A stretch of 64,000 bases of DNA from Glutamicibacter ardleyensis (GTDB lineage: Bacteria > Actinomycetota > Actinomycetes > Actinomycetales > Micrococcaceae): the NCBI RefSeq assembly GCF_014644555.1, contig NZ_BMKX01000003.1, positions 1 to 64,000 on the forward strand, written 5' to 3'. The translations under genes and the position numbers were made by a program. Numbering within the stretch: position 1 is the stretch's first letter; each line of letters starts with the position of its first letter. The notes below the pieces were generated by a model that did no database searches, was not told the DNA's origin, and saw nothing but the letters and a program-made list of their open reading frames with translations. Positions 16,918-26,763 of the stretch are shown here, in pieces.

Positions 16918-18264
16918 TTACAGTGCCAGGTGAGTTGCGACGGCAGCTGCCAGCAGCTCTGCTTCTAGCTGAGCTTGCTCGTGAGTGGCCGCTTCGACCA
17001 TCACGCGAACAACTGGCTCGGTACCCGATGGGCGCAAGAGCACACGTCCGGTGTCACCCAGACGAGCTTCGGTGCCAGCGATTTCCAAGAGCAGTGGTTC
17101 GCACTCTGGAGCGGCAGCCTTGTCGACGCCGCGGACGTTGATCAGAACCTGTGGAAGCACGGTTAGTACCGACGCCAGTTCCTTCAGGGTCTTTCCGGTG
17201 GCCTTCACGCGGGCTGCCAAGAGCAGGCCGGTCAGTACACCGTCACCGGTGGTTGCGTATTTGCTGAAGATCACGTGGCCGGACTGCTCGCCACCAAGCG
17301 AGTAGTTACCTTCGCGCATGCCTTCGAGCACGTAGCGGTCTCCCACTCCGGTCTGCTTGAGCGTAATGCCAGCTTTTTCCATGGCAATTTTTAAGCCAAG
17401 GTTACTCATCACGGTGGCGACTAGGGTGTCGTCCTTCAACTCGCCGCGGTCCTTGAGGTCCAGAGCCATGACTGCCATGATCTGGTCACCGTCTACGACG
17501 GTTCCCTCGTGGTCCACAGCGAGGCAACGATCCGCGTCACCGTCATGGGCGATACCAAGATCTGCACCGTGTTCAAGCACGGTAGCCTGGAGCTTTTCTA
17601 AGTGGGTGGAACCGTAGCCGTCATTGATGTTGATGCCATCTGGCTCGGCACCGATAACGATAACTTCTGCACCAGCATTCTTGAAGACCTGTGGTGAACA
17701 ACCTGAAGCCGCACCATGGGCGCAGTCGAGAACTACCTTGACTCCATCAAGGCGGTTTGGCATAGCTGCCAGTAAGTGCAGAATGTAACGGTCTTCAGCG
17801 TCAGCGAAACGCGAAATGCGTCCTACTGCCCCGCCGGTAGGACGTGGGTTTGGCATGTCGAGGCAGGCTTCGATGGCGTCTTCCAACGCATCATCAAGCT
17901 TCTTGCCTCCCCGTGCCAGGAACTTAATACCGTTATCCGGTGCAGCATTGTGCGAGGCAGAGATCATCACGCCAAAGTCTGCGTTGAGATCACCTACCAA
18001 GAATGCAGCAGCCGGAGTGGGTAAAGTACCCGCATCCTTTACGTCTACGCCAGAGGCAGCCAGGCCGGCCTCAATAGCCGCGGAGAGGAAGTCGCCGCTG
18101 ATACGCGGATCCTTCGCTACCACTGCTACCGGTTTACGGCCGTCTTCCGACTGACTTAAACCAAGTACTACCGAAGCTGCCTGCGCTAAATCTAGCGCCA
18201 GCTCGGGAGTCAACAACTCGTTTGCTTTTCCTCGGACCCCATCGGTCCCAAATAACCTTGCCAT
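16918..18264 (-). CDS. glmM: Phosphoglucosamine mutase
   Basis: A 448-residue GlmM converting glucosamine-6-phosphate to glucosamine-1-phosphate, the step after GlmS. The N-terminal [12 protein letters not shown], the phosphoserine loop [14 protein letters not shown] (Ser104 with this start), the metal site DGDADRC and the C-terminal phosphate-binding [12 protein letters not shown] are all present. Two adjacent ATGs exist; the second (18264) gives the canonical MARLFG start and lies 8 nt after TATGAT, so the transcript may be leaderless. It is downstream of rplM-rpsI as in other actinobacteria, but a terminator lies between. Confidence 0.96.
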   Translation of the reverse strand: MARLFGTDGVRGKANELLTPELALDLAQAASVVLGLSQSEDGRKPVAVVAKDPRISGDFLSAAIEAGLAASGVDVKDAGTLPTPAAAFLVGDLNADFGVMISASHNAAPDNGIKFLARGGKKLDDALEDAIEACLDMPNPRPTGGAVGRISRFADAEDRYILHLLAAMPNRLDGVKVVLDCAHGAASGCSPQVFKNAGAEVIVIGAEPDGININDGYGSTHLEKLQATVLEHGADLGIAHDGDADRCLAVDHEGTVVDGDQIMAVMALDLKDRGELKDDTLVATVMSNLGLKIAMEKAGITLKQTGVGDRYVLEGMREGNYSLGGEQSGHVIFSKYATTGDGVLTGLLLAARVKATGKTLKELASVLTVLPQVLINVRGVDKAAAPECEPLLLEIAGTEARLGDTGRVLLRPSGTEPVVRVMVEAATHEQAQLEAELLAAAVATHLAL

Positions 18265-18374
18265 CATCGTTAATCATAAGCCCTACGCATCGATTTACCG
18301 GCGCGATTGTGAGCTTTAGGACGCTATATCAACAAAGTTCATGGCCTTTGAAGTCACATTTGGGCTTTTAACGG

Positions 18375-18410
18375 CCATTGGCCCCACATCCGAAGATGTG
18401 GAGCCAATGG
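18375..18410 (-). terminator. Terminator of rplM-rpsI
   Basis: CCATTGGC and CCACATC arms pair with GATGTGG and GCCAATGG. Read on the minus strand the loop is C-TTCG-G, an unusually stable tetraloop. It lies 18 bp after the rpsI stop. Confidence 0.85.
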
Positions 18411-18428
18411 GAAACCTGTGGGTAAGGT

Positions 18429-18929
18429 TTAGCGCTTCGAGAACTGCGAAGCCTTACGAGCCTTCTTAAGACCAGCCTTCTTGCGCTCGATGACGCGAGC
18501 GTCACGAGTCAAGTAGCCATTCTTCTTCAAGGTCGCGCGGTTTGCATCGCGGTCGATCTCGTTCAATGAACGGGCAATGCCAAGACGCAATGCGCCGGCC
18601 TGACCCGAGATGCCGCCGCCGTGGATACGGGCGATAACATCGTAAGCGCCTTCTAGACCCAGAACCTTGAAAGGCTCGTTAACATCCTGCTGGTGCAGCT
18701 TGTTAGGGAAGAAGTTTTCCAGGGTGCGACCGTTGACGATCCAGTTACCTGAACCTGGGATCAAACGCACGCGGGCAATAGCCTGCTTGCGACGACCAAC
18801 GGCACCGCCTGGGACGGTTAGTGGAGCGCGCTCGGTATCGGCAACAACGGCCGATGCAGAGGTCTCGGTGGTGTAAGTCGAAGGGGTTTCGCCTTCGAAT
18901 TCAGTGGTCTCTTCAGTGTTCTCAGCCAC
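18429..18929 (-). CDS. rpsI: 30S ribosomal protein S9
   Basis: A 166-residue S9. About 40 N-terminal residues, acidic and Thr/Ser-rich, precede the conserved core that begins at [12 protein letters not shown]; such extensions are common in actinobacteria. The basic C-terminal tail ends [10 protein letters not shown], whose last arginine contacts P-site tRNA. GTG start with AGGAG upstream. Cotranscribed with rplM, 38 bp behind it. Confidence 0.97.
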   Translation of the reverse strand: MAENTEETTEFEGETPSTYTTETSASAVVADTERAPLTVPGGAVGRRKQAIARVRLIPGSGNWIVNGRTLENFFPNKLHQQDVNEPFKVLGLEGAYDVIARIHGGGISGQAGALRLGIARSLNEIDRDANRATLKKNGYLTRDARVIERKKAGLKKARKASQFSKR

Positions 18930-18967
18930 GATATTCTCCTATTAAGTCTTTGTTCTCGAGGCCAGTA

Positions 18968-19411
18968 CTACTGAGCGACCTGGGTGATTTCCAGTGCCTT
19001 TGGAGCCTGTGCTGCGTGAGGGTGCTCCGCGCCGCGGTAGACCTTCAGCTTCGAGACCTGAGCATCGGAAAGCTTGTTCTTTGGAAGCATGCCCTTGATA
19101 GCCTTCTCGACTGCAAGAACTGGGTTCTTCTCGAGGAGCTCTGCGTAGTTAACGCTCTTGAGGCCGCCCGGGAAACCCGAGTGACGGTAAGCGCGCTTGT
19201 CCTGCAGCTTCTTGCCGGTCAGTGCGACCTTCTCGGCGTTGATGATGATGACATGGTCGCCCATGTCCATGTGAGCTGCAAAGGTTGGCTTATGCTTGCC
19301 GCGCAGCAAGGTTGCGGCCTGAACGGCGAGACGGCCGAGTACTACATCGGTGGCGTCAATGACATACCACTGACGAGTCTGGTCAGCCGGCTTAGGGGTG
19401 TACGTACGCAC
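18968..19411 (-). CDS. rplM: 50S ribosomal protein L13
   Basis: A 147-residue L13, an early assembly protein that binds 23S rRNA. Hallmarks: [17 protein letters not shown], the [16 protein letters not shown] segment, and GMLPKN followed by [17 protein letters not shown] start with AAGG eight bases upstream. It heads the rplM-rpsI unit. The 308-bp gap upstream carries the promoter candidate at 19648-19677 and a leader of about 230 nt with no recognised regulatory fold. Confidence 0.97.
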   Translation of the reverse strand: MRTYTPKPADQTRQWYVIDATDVVLGRLAVQAATLLRGKHKPTFAAHMDMGDHVIIINAEKVALTGKKLQDKRAYRHSGFPGGLKSVNYAELLEKNPVLAVEKAIKGMLPKNKLSDAQVSKLKVYRGAEHPHAAQAPKALEITQVAQ

Positions 19412-19647
19412 AGTAATTGCCTTACGTTGATTCGTTTCTGGTCAAACAGTCGCTTGGCTGAAGGCGGTGAGATCCCCCAGTGTCGAGCACTGTCGTGTTG
19501 TTCTTGTGCTAGACCAGTACGTCAGGTGAGGACTGAGATGACCGGCCGTCCATATATTGTTCGCACACCCAGCAGACCAGCGACTATGCAACTAAGCCGT
19601 CACGCTTGGGCGTGTAGTGTCGAACGTGGACATACACAACTCATAAA

Positions 19648-19677
19648 AGTTTAGCCGATTAACGGTCAGACGACCAA
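19648..19677 (-). promoter_or_regulatory. Candidate rplM promoter
   Basis: On the minus strand TTGGTC (672-677 of the 19-kb coordinates, i.e. 19672-19677) and TAAACT (19648-19653) are 18 bp apart. It would give a 5' leader of roughly 230 nt before rplM. Confidence 0.35.
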
Positions 19678-19719
19678 AACAAAGGTACCTCTTGGTGAGC
19701 AACAACACCCAGAGTGTCG

Positions 19720-20655
19720 TTAATCGAGGCTTTTTAATGAATCTGTCTGCGAAACATCGCGTCTTGCGCGGGTGAGCGCAGCACGCGCGGCAAGTTCGTC
19801 ATCATCAGGATAATAGACCTCTTCGAGGACTAGTGGGTGAGGATGAGCAAGAATCGACTTTGAATCGCGCACCATCAGCGCCAAGCGTTCGGCGAGGAAT
19901 CCGGGCTTTTCTCTTCCACTGGCAACACGTAGCGCGCCACCAATGAGCGAACGCACCATATTGTGGCAAAACGCGTCGGCCTTTAGATGAACCACAATGT
20001 TTCCATCTTCGGCACGGCTAAACTCAAATTCCTGCAGTGTACGAATCGTGGTGGCTCGGGGCTTTGGCTTACAGAAAGATAAGAAGTCGTGTCGTCCAAG
20101 TACCGATTGGGCTTCGGCATTCAACAGATCAATGTCGATCTCTTCGCGGTACCACATGGTCAACTGACGGCTCAGCGGATCCCAGCGGTGAATGCCATCG
20201 GCTATCCGGTATGAGTAGCGCCGGGCCAGAGCTGAGAACCTGGCATCAAAGCCTTCGGCGGCACGGTCGACCTCATGCACCCAGACGGCGCCTTGCTGCC
20301 GACCCAATAGACCATTGATACGTCGCAACAGTGCCGGGCCTGGTTCCAGATCCGAATTACGCGGCAGGCCCAGGTATTCTTCTTCGGTTAAATCGAAGTG
20401 CACGACCTGGTGGCGTGCATGCACCCCTGCGTCGGTACGCCCGGCAACAAATACGCGAACGAGACGCCGAATCAGCGTTTCCAACGCTTCTTCAACAAGC
20501 TGTTGTACTCCGGTGACGTTAGGCTGACGGGCCCACCCGTTATAGGCGGCACCGTCATAACCCAGCACCATCCGCATGCGGATCAGGGCTGGCTTGTCAC
20601 TGGTACCCAGAGCGGTAGTTCCGAAGGGATCAATATTGTCAGACTGCAAACTCAT
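19720..20655 (-). CDS. truA: tRNA pseudouridine(38-40) synthase TruA
   Basis: A 311-residue TruA that isomerises uridines 38-40 of the anticodon stem. The catalytic aspartate is in the GRTDAGVHA motif near residue 75; RRYSYRI, FCKPK and the FCHNMVRSLIGGAL segment are also conserved. ATG 20655 is preferred over TTG 20673: CATAAT ends 7 nt before it, a leaderless-type arrangement. It lies upstream of rplM on the same strand, as commonly found next to rplQ in bacteria. Confidence 0.95.
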   Translation of the reverse strand: MSLQSDNIDPFGTTALGTSDKPALIRMRMVLGYDGAAYNGWARQPNVTGVQQLVEEALETLIRRLVRVFVAGRTDAGVHARHQVVHFDLTEEEYLGLPRNSDLEPGPALLRRINGLLGRQQGAVWVHEVDRAAEGFDARFSALARRYSYRIADGIHRWDPLSRQLTMWYREEIDIDLLNAEAQSVLGRHDFLSFCKPKPRATTIRTLQEFEFSRAEDGNIVVHLKADAFCHNMVRSLIGGALRVASGREKPGFLAERLALMVRDSKSILAHPHPLVLEEVYYPDDDELAARAALTRARRDVSQTDSLKSLD

Positions 20656-20724
20656 GTATTCAATTATGCGCAAGGATCAACGGCAACAACGAATCTGGTG
20701 GTTCGCTTCACGGGCAAACCAAGA

Positions 20725-21135
20725 TCAGTCCAGCCCAAGACCGAGTTTCTTATAGGCCTGGACGCCGAAACCGCTTTCTTGATGCGCCTTGAGCAATTGA
20801 TATGCCCGCTCTTGATTTCCTACAATCCGAGCAACCAGCCGGATTGCTTCGGCTAGGTCGATGCTTCCCACCATTTGAGCTTCAGCGATCACAGGAAAGC
20901 GCTCAAGTATCTCGGGATGCCTGACTTGATTAGGTGCTTCTTCTTCAGCTCGGCTTTGGATGGAACCTAGTACCAGCGTCAATGCAGTTCGCGCCTGCCC
21001 CGCAATCTGGTTGTAGGACAACGAAGCTTCAAACGCCATATCTTTCCGATAATGCACGCTGAGCGTGATAGAAGTTAGCAGCTCTCGCAGACTTGAGATC
21101 TCTTCTTCCAACTTTTCAATGCGGGCTTCGCTCAT
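20725..21135 (-). CDS. Small predicted coiled-coil protein of unknown function
   Basis: A 136-residue protein that I do not recognise. The first 25 residues (EARIEKLEEEISSLRELL) have the heptad pattern of a coiled coil; the rest is predicted mostly helical, without membrane segments, cysteines or a signal peptide. AAGGAAA lies six bases before the ATG, and composition resembles the neighbours, so it is probably a real gene. It lies between truA and a divergent small lipoprotein gene, within the otherwise conserved rplQ-truA interval. It may share the truA transcript or end before it; no terminator is seen in the 69-bp gap. Confidence 0.65.
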   Translation of the reverse strand: MSEARIEKLEEEISSLRELLTSITLSVHYRKDMAFEASLSYNQIAGQARTALTLVLGSIQSRAEEEAPNQVRHPEILERFPVIAEAQMVGSIDLAEAIRLVARIVGNQERAYQLLKAHQESGFGVQAYKKLGLGLD

Positions 21136-21348
21136 AGTTGGTTTCCTTAGAGATGGTAGTCAAAATTACAACGATTTCACCATACGCCAACGCTAGCAAA
21201 AACACTTCTTTCAGCGTTTATCAAACACAGTAGTCGTTCCACGTTCACGTAATAAGGCTAACGACTCTCTATAATTGACAGCGCAGACTCTTCACAGCTG
21301 TTTCGTTTTGAGTCTAACGATCATCAATCGCTACTGTTCGGAGCACCC

Positions 21349-21759
21349 ATGAACTTCAACCGCATCGCCGCCATGACTCTTTCAGCCCTGATAACCACCG
21401 TCGGCTTGAGCGGCTGCTCAGAAAAGTCACTTTCAAATGAAGAAGCATGCCAAGAGATCATCAACCAGGCCAAAGAGCAGAAACTCGATATGAATTCATC
21501 GGCGAGCTTAGGCGCCATGGTGAACCAGGGCCAGAAGGTCTCATCAATATTTCATGATGTGGCTCAGAAAGCCGAACCAGAGCTCGCAACCGAGCTCACT
21601 GCCTTCGCAGAGGATACCGACGCGTTGCTCGCCGTCATCACCGATGACTCGCTGGACATGCAGCAGATGCGCACGAAGATGTCATTGCTAGACACCCAAG
21701 AAACTCGTGCGCGATCGGAAAACATGGGTAAGTTGTGCCCCGGGCTTGAAAACCTATGA
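21349..21759 (+). CDS. Small secreted lipoprotein of unknown function
   Basis: A 136-residue protein with a lipoprotein signal peptide: basic start (MNFNR), hydrophobic stretch to about residue 19, and lipobox LSGC with lipidated Cys23. The mature part is predicted helical and keeps two further cysteines (Cys34 in EEACQEI and one in KLCPGL near the C-terminus) that could form a disulfide. GGAG five bases before the ATG supports the start. It is monocistronic and ends at a hairpin shared with rplQ. I know no function. It would be anchored on the outer face of the cytoplasmic membrane. Confidence 0.7.
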   Translation: MNFNRIAAMTLSALITTVGLSGCSEKSLSNEEACQEIINQAKEQKLDMNSSASLGAMVNQGQKVSSIFHDVAQKAEPELATELTAFAEDTDALLAVITDDSLDMQQMRTKMSLLDTQETRARSENMGKLCPGLENL

Positions 21760-21797
21760 GGCATTCGGCCTCTGCTCGACGCAGCTTTGTTAAACAG

Positions 21798-21838
21798 AAA
21801 TCCCCGAACTCTTCCGCGAGGAAGTGTCCGGGGATTTC
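21798..21838. terminator. Bidirectional terminator, lipoprotein gene / alpha operon
   Basis: GAAATCCCCG (21798 onward), a CTTCC/GGAAG inner pairing, and CGGGGATTTC (to 21838) form a long stem with a GCGA tetraloop. It ends the lipoprotein gene on plus and rplQ on minus. Confidence 0.9.
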
Positions 21839-21877
21839 TTATCACCGAGTTACCGGCGAAGATTTATAAGCTAAAGC

Positions 21878-22330
21878 TTACGCCTCTTCGGTGGTTGGCT
21901 CAGCAGCGGTCTCGGTAGCCTTGGTGGCTTCCTTGACTACGGCCTGCTTTGGCGAAACCGGTTCCATAACCAGTTCGATAACTGCCATAGGAGCGTTGTC
22001 GCCCTTGCGGTTACCGATCTTGGTGATGCGGGTGTAGCCACCCTGGCGGTCAGCCATTGCTGGTGCGATGTTCGCGAATAGTTCGTGAACGATCGACTTG
22101 TTGGTGCGCGAGCGCGATGCGATCACGGCCTGGACGCGACGACGCGATGCCAGATCCCCACGCTTAGCGAAGGTGATCAGGCGTTCTGCGTGTGGACGCA
22201 GACGCTTGGCGCGGGTCAGGGTGGTGGTGATCTTCTTGTTCTCGAAGAGCTGTGCTGACATGTTAGCGAAGATCAATCGCTCATGTGCTGCACTGCCGCC
22301 GAGACGCGGACCCTTAGTAGGGGTAGGCAT
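21878..22330 (-). CDS. rplQ: 50S ribosomal protein L17
   Basis: A 150-residue L17. The core ([20 protein letters not shown] through [17 protein letters not shown]) is standard; a C-terminal tail rich in Ala, Thr and Glu is added, as in many actinobacteria. L17 sits on the solvent face of the 50S near the exit tunnel. Last gene of the alpha operon, 83 bp after rpoA. Confidence 0.98.
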   Translation of the reverse strand: MPTPTKGPRLGGSAAHERLIFANMSAQLFENKKITTTLTRAKRLRPHAERLITFAKRGDLASRRRVQAVIASRSRTNKSIVHELFANIAPAMADRQGGYTRITKIGNRKGDNAPMAVIELVMEPVSPKQAVVKEATKATETAAEPTTEEA

Positions 22331-22413
22331 GGTAATTCTCCTAGATGAATGACCGAGCCTGTCGGTTTATACCGGCAGATCGGGTGAAGTAGTGTGTCGC
22401 GAGACTAAAGTCT

Positions 22414-23418
22414 TTACAGACCGTCGTCGAAGACGTCGTCGCCATCTTCCATGGCGCTACGAGCGGCAAGGTCGAAGCCTGGAGGGGAATCCTTCAGAGC
22501 TAGACCTAGTTCAACCAGCTTGGCCTTGACTTCGTCAATGGACTTCGCACCGAAGTTACGGATGTCCATCAAGTCTGCCTCGGAGCGAGTTACGAGTTCG
22601 CCCACAGAGTGGATGCCCTCACGCTTCAAGCAGTTGTACGAGCGAACGGTCAGTTCCAGATCCTCGATCGGCAACGCCATGTCGGCAGCCAGGGCTGCGT
22701 CGGTTGGCGATGGGCCGATTTCGATACCTTCTGCTGCGGTGTTCAGTTCGCGGAACAAACCGAACAGCTCAACCAGAGTGGTACCTGCGGATGCAACAGC
22801 ATCGCGCGGGGTGATCGATGACTTGGCCTCAACGTCTACGATCAAACGATCGAAGTCGGTGCGCTGCTCAACACGGGTAGCTTCCACACGGAAAGTTACC
22901 TTTAGAACTGGCGAGTAGATCGAATCAACTGGGATTCGACCGATCTCTGCGTCAACGTTCTTGTTCTGAGCTGCTGACACATAGCCACGGCCACGCTCAA
23001 TGGTCAGTTCCATGTCGAACTTGCCATTGGCATTCAAGGTAGCGATATGCAGGTCAGGGTTGTGGAACTCTACACCCGCTGGTGGGGTGATATCCGCTGC
23101 GGTAACGACGCCTGGGCCCTGCTTGCGCAGGTAGGCGACGACCGGCTCGTCGTGCTCGGAAGACACCGACAGGTTCTTGATATTAAGAACCAATTCGGTG
23201 ACGTCTTCCTTGACGCCGGCTACGGTAGAGAACTCGTGCAGTACTCCGTCGATTCGAACACTGGTGACAGCTGCACCAGGGATCGAGGACAACAGGGTAC
23301 GACGTAGTGAGTTACCTAGGGTGTAACCAAAGCCTGGCTCCAACGGTTCAATGACGAACCGGGAGCGATTCTCGGAAACTACTTCTTCGGTCAGGGTTGG
23401 GCGCTGCGTAATGAGCAC
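22414..23418 (-). CDS. rpoA: DNA-directed RNA polymerase subunit alpha
   Basis: A 334-residue alpha subunit. The N-terminal dimerisation domain ([25 protein letters not shown]) assembles beta and beta'. The C-terminal domain (about 250-310: [24 protein letters not shown] and the helix-hairpin-helix [14 protein letters not shown]) contacts UP elements and activators. A short acidic tail ([10 protein letters not shown]) follows. GTG start with AAAGGAA upstream. It follows rpsK directly; the rpsD gene often found between them is missing. Confidence 0.98.
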   Translation of the reverse strand: MLITQRPTLTEEVVSENRSRFVIEPLEPGFGYTLGNSLRRTLLSSIPGAAVTSVRIDGVLHEFSTVAGVKEDVTELVLNIKNLSVSSEHDEPVVAYLRKQGPGVVTAADITPPAGVEFHNPDLHIATLNANGKFDMELTIERGRGYVSAAQNKNVDAEIGRIPVDSIYSPVLKVTFRVEATRVEQRTDFDRLIVDVEAKSSITPRDAVASAGTTLVELFGLFRELNTAAEGIEIGPSPTDAALAADMALPIEDLELTVRSYNCLKREGIHSVGELVTRSEADLMDIRNFGAKSIDEVKAKLVELGLALKDSPPGFDLAARSAMEDGDDVFDDGL

Positions 23419-23584
23419 TTACATTTCCTTTCAGCGAGCGTCCGCTATATGACGCCTCACGGGGGTGGAAACGACGGTAGCCAGTTGGCCGTTCGTCTGT
23501 TGCAGGCAAGAGAGTCCAAGAACGTCACCGACCCATTCTCTCGAATGGCTCGGTGACTTCTTTAGGCTCAGCCTAGCGAATCAA

Positions 23585-23986
23585 TTAGACGCGGCGACGC
23601 TTTGATGGGCGGCAACCGTTGTGAGCACTTGGGGAAACATCCGAGATGGATCCAACCTCAAGGCCAGCAGCCTGCAGCGAGCGGATCGCGGTTTCGCGTC
23701 CCGAGCCCGGGCCCTTGACGAAAACGTCAACCTTGCGCATGCCGTGCTCCTGCGCGCGCTTAGCGGCAGATTCAGCAGCCATCTGAGCGGCGTATGGGGT
23801 CGACTTGCGTGAACCCTTCATGCCTACCTCGCCGGCCGAAGCCCACGAGATCACAGCGCCAGTCGGATCGGTGATCGATACGATGGTGTTGTTGAAGGTG
23901 CTCTTGATGTGCGCCTGTCCCATCGCGATATTCTTTTTGTCCTTGCGACGCGGCTTACGTACCGCTCCACGAGTCTTAGGGGGCAT
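23585..23986 (-). CDS. rpsK: 30S ribosomal protein S11
   Basis: A 133-residue S11, a platform protein near the E site and the Shine-Dalgarno helix. [18 protein letters not shown] and the C-terminal [19 protein letters not shown] are diagnostic. The N-terminal basic stretch ([16 protein letters not shown]) is normal. It lies 43 bp behind rpsM. Confidence 0.98.
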   Translation of the reverse strand: MPPKTRGAVRKPRRKDKKNIAMGQAHIKSTFNNTIVSITDPTGAVISWASAGEVGMKGSRKSTPYAAQMAAESAAKRAQEHGMRKVDVFVKGPGSGRETAIRSLQAAGLEVGSISDVSPSAHNGCRPSKRRRV

Positions 23987-24029
23987 TTCTTCTCCTACGA
24001 AAAAAGTATTTGAACTAGATCGCTAAGAT

Positions 24030-24404
24030 TTAGCGAGTCTTCTTCTTACCTGCGACGGTACGCTTCGGTCCCTTACGGGTGCGTGCGTTCGTCTTGGTGC
24101 GCTGACCGTGGACCGGCAGGCCCTTACGGTGACGAATACCTTCGTAGGATCCGATCTCGACCTTACGGCGGATGTCAGCCTGAACCTCACGGCGCAGGTC
24201 ACCTTCTACCTTGTAAGTGCCTTCGACGAAGTCACGCAACTGAACGAGTTCAGCGTCGCTGAGATCCTTCACGCGAGTGTCCGGGCTAATGCCGGTCGCT
24301 GCGAGGGTCTCTTCTGCACGGGTCTTGCCCACGCCGTAGATGTAAGTCAGCGCGATAATTACGCGCTTCTCGCGTGGAATATCCACGCCTGCTAAACGAG
24401 CCAA
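24030..24404 (-). CDS. rpsM: 30S ribosomal protein S13
   Basis: A 124-residue S13, a head protein making bridges to L5 and 23S helix 38. The N-terminus reads [15 protein letters not shown] if translation begins at the TTG at 24404. That TTG has AAAGGTAG at proper spacing, whereas the upstream TTG at 24419 overlaps that Shine-Dalgarno and would add five non-family residues. The helix-hairpin-helix ([14 protein letters not shown]) and the basic tail ending GKKKTR are as expected. Confidence 0.96.
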   Translation of the reverse strand: MARLAGVDIPREKRVIIALTYIYGVGKTRAEETLAATGISPDTRVKDLSDAELVQLRDFVEGTYKVEGDLRREVQADIRRKVEIGSYEGIRHRKGLPVHGQRTKTNARTRKGPKRTVAGKKKTR

Positions 24405-24552
24405 GTGGCTACCTTTCAACCAACGGAGGTCTGGAACAGTACCACCCAGGATGATTTCTCCTGGCCCCGGCCTCCGAACCCGGGGGTATGCACCGATTTC
24501 TCGATACGGTACTGCCTATATGACTACGCGTGGGAAATTCCGAAGAACGGAA

Positions 24553-24666
24553 TTAGCCCTGACGCTGCTTGTGGCGTGGATTTTCGCAGATCACCATGAC
24601 CACGCCATTACGACGGATCACCTTGCACTTATCGCAGATCGGCTTCACGCTAGGGTTAACCTTCAA
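24553..24666 (-). CDS. rpmJ: 50S ribosomal protein L36 (zinc-binding form)
   Basis: A 37-residue L36. Read on the minus strand from TTG at 24666: [16 protein letters not shown], then [21 protein letters not shown]. The four zinc ligands of the C+ type are intact (Cys11, Cys14, Cys27, His32). An AAAGGA motif lies nine bases upstream of the TTG. It is between infA (133 bp) and rpsM (148 bp), its standard position. Confidence 0.95.
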   Translation of the reverse strand: MKVNPSVKPICDKCKVIRRNGVVMVICENPRHKQRQG

Positions 24667-24799
24667 GGCTTTGTCCTTTGGCGGTTGCAGTTATTGTGTG
24701 GAGCAGTAAACAAACAGCTTGTCCCAAGAACATTAGTCAGACGGACGTTAGAAACGATTTCTCGTAAACGTCCGTCAAAAATGTCTATGGACTGCAGAT

Positions 24800-25021
24800 T
24801 TACTTGTAGCGGTAAACGATACGGCCTCTGTTGAGGTCGTATGGGCTCATTTCAACCTGCACACGATCCTCTGGGAGGATACGAATGTAGTGCTGACGCA
24901 TCTTACCCGAGATAGTTGCAAGTACTACGTGACCGTTTGGCAGCTCTACGCGAAACATCGCGTTCGGCAGCGCTTCGGACACAGAGCCCTCTACCTGGAT
25001 GACGCCTTCCTTCTTGCCCAT
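24800..25021 (-). CDS. infA: Translation initiation factor IF-1
   Basis: A 73-residue single OB-fold (S1-like) protein that occupies the A site during initiation. [37 protein letters not shown] and the closing [11 protein letters not shown] are diagnostic. It opens the alpha operon; the 208 bp before it, beyond the map terminator, should hold the promoter, but I cannot assign one firmly although a TTGACA occurs close to the start codon. Confidence 0.98.
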   Translation of the reverse strand: MGKKEGVIQVEGSVSEALPNAMFRVELPNGHVVLATISGKMRQHYIRILPEDRVQVEMSPYDLNRGRIVYRYK

Positions 25022-25193
25022 TTTCCCCGCTAACTTTTGTTGTCAATGATTTTCCATTAACAAGTAATTGGTTCTGATTGTTTCAACTTCGCCAAAGCTC
25101 CTGAGAGTTTTAGGCGCATTAAATAGACAACCAAAAATTAAGAATACGCCATCAGCAGAGCCTAGGACAAATCCAAGGGCGCACTAAAAGTGT

Positions 25194-25224
25194 TAGTTCC
25201 GGCACCTCGTCGGTGCCGGAACTA
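25194..25224 (-). terminator. Terminator of map
   Basis: TAGTTCCGGCACC (25194-25206) pairs perfectly with GGTGCCGGAACTA (25212-25224). On the minus strand it follows the map stop by 4 bp and is followed by ACACTTTTAG. Confidence 0.9.
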
Positions 25225-25228
25225 CGAA

Positions 25229-26059
25229 TTACGCTGTGATCGGCGATGGAGTGACGCCAAATGGTGCCAGTCCAGCTGCTCCCCCATCATGGGCACTGAG
25301 TACCCAAATGCCACCCAAGTGGATGGCCACGGTGTGCTCCCACTGCGAGGCGTTGGCCTTATCGTCGGTGACGACGGTCCAGTCATCTTCCAACACCGAG
25401 GTGCCGATCTGGCCACGAACCAACATTGGCTCGATAGCCAAAGCCATCCCTGGCTTGATCCGTGGGCCACGGTGTCCGGTGTTGTAGTTCAACACGTCCG
25501 GAGCCATATGCATGGCCGAGCCGATCCCGTGGCCACAGTAGTCTTCCAAGATCCCCAGCGGAGCACCTGGCTGAGAGCTGACAAAGTCATCAATGGCTTC
25601 ACCGATCTGACCGATGAAACGTGCCTTGGAGAACGCGGCAATGCCGGCCCACATAGCCTGCTCGGTGATCTCGCTCAAACGCTGGTCGGCAGGATCAACG
25701 TTGCCAATCAGCACGGTGCGAGCCGAGTCCGAGTGCCAGCCGTCGATAATCGCGCCGCCGTCAATCTTGAGTACGTCACCATCTTTGAGTTCATAGTCGC
25801 TGGGGAAACCGTGAACCACTTCGTGGTTTACCGAGGCACAGATGGATGCCGGGAAGCCGTGGTAACCCAAGAAGTTACTGGTAGCTCCGTGGCGTTCGAG
25901 AACCTTCGCGAAGATCGCGTCGATTGACTTGGTGGTGACGCCCGGGCGAGCGGCGGCGCTGGCTTCATCCAGTGCTTCGGCGAGAACCAGACCGGCCTCG
26001 CGCATTTTTAGTATCTGCGAATTGGTTTTGTACTCAATTCGCGGCTGACCTAGAGCCAA
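25229..26059 (-). CDS. map: Type I methionine aminopeptidase
   Basis: A 276-residue enzyme removing N-terminal methionine from nascent proteins. The pita-bread fold ligands are visible: two aspartates in DGGAIIDGWHSDSART, His in GHGIGSAMH, Glu in AIEPML and Glu in WEHTVAI. Start is TTG with GGAG seven bases upstream. It is in the usual secY-adk-map order, but a strong hairpin separates it from adk, so it may have its own promoter or depend on read-through. Confidence 0.96.
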   Translation of the reverse strand: MALGQPRIEYKTNSQILKMREAGLVLAEALDEASAAARPGVTTKSIDAIFAKVLERHGATSNFLGYHGFPASICASVNHEVVHGFPSDYELKDGDVLKIDGGAIIDGWHSDSARTVLIGNVDPADQRLSEITEQAMWAGIAAFSKARFIGQIGEAIDDFVSSQPGAPLGILEDYCGHGIGSAMHMAPDVLNYNTGHRGPRIKPGMALAIEPMLVRGQIGTSVLEDDWTVVTDDKANASQWEHTVAIHLGGIWVLSAHDGGAAGLAPFGVTPSPITA

Positions 26060-26122
26060 GGTAATGCTCCTTAATTCTTATATTTACAATCCGCATGCGG
26101 GTTGTTTGCTTCGCTGAAACTA

Positions 26123-26174
26123 CATAGGGACCGGGCCACGGCCTGCACAGGCTGGTTGTGGCTCGGTCCCTATG
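26123..26174 (-). terminator. Hairpin between adk and map
   Basis: CATAGGGACCGGGCCAC (from 26123) pairs with GTGGCTCGGTCCCTATG (to 26174), with a GCCTG/CAGGC inner stem. It starts 17 bp after the adk stop and ends the secY-adk transcript at least partly. Confidence 0.82.
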
Positions 26175-26190
26175 TGTGAACTGGTATTTG

Positions 26191-26763
26191 CTAGGCGCTG
26201 ACGTTCAAGGCCGCGAGCACGCGCTCGGTGACCTCGTCAATGGCACCGAGGCCATCTACCTTGCGGACGATGCCGCGCTCTTCATAACGTTCAACCACGA
26301 TGCGGGTCTCTTCGTTGTACAGGCTCAGGCGGTGACGGATGACCTCTTCGGTGTCATCTGCACGGCCTTCGATTTCTGCACGCTTGAGCAGACGAGCTAC
26401 GAGCTCATCATCATTTGCGGTGAGCTGCAAGACTGCATCCAACTCGACGTCCTGAGCTTTGAGCATTGCATCCAAGGCATCAACCTGTGCGCTGGTGCGT
26501 GGGTAGCCATCAAGCAAGAAACCGTTGGCTACGTCTTCTTGTGCCAGACGATCTTCAACCATGTTGTTGGTGACCGAGTCTGGGACGAAGTTGCCGGCGT
26601 CAATGTACTTCTTGGCTTCGACACCCAGTGGGGTGCCGCCCTTGACGTTGGCGCGGAAGATGTCACCGGTGGAGATCGCGACGATCTCCAAACGCTCGGA
26701 GATCTTCACTGCCTGGGTGCCTTTGCCGGCACCTGGCGGACCAATAATTAGCAGTCGACTCAT
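26191..26763 (-). CDS. adk: Adenylate kinase
   Basis: A 190-residue enzyme interconverting ATP+AMP and 2 ADP. P-loop GPPGAGKGTQA at 7-17, FLLDGYPRT in the AMP-binding region, and the short LID without zinc cysteines, normal for actinobacteria. Its ATG overlaps the secY stop (ATGA-type 4-bp overlap), indicating coupling. Confidence 0.97.
   Translation of the reverse strand: MSRLLIIGPPGAGKGTQAVKISERLEIVAISTGDIFRANVKGGTPLGVEAKKYIDAGNFVPDSVTNNMVEDRLAQEDVANGFLLDGYPRTSAQVDALDAMLKAQDVELDAVLQLTANDDELVARLLKRAEIEGRADDTEEVIRHRLSLYNEETRIVVERYEERGIVRKVDGLGAIDEVTERVLAALNVSA

Noticed and set aside
24405-24552. Additional small ribosomal gene between rpmJ and rpsM
   Set aside because: All frames in these 148 bp are interrupted and no ribosomal protein motif is present.
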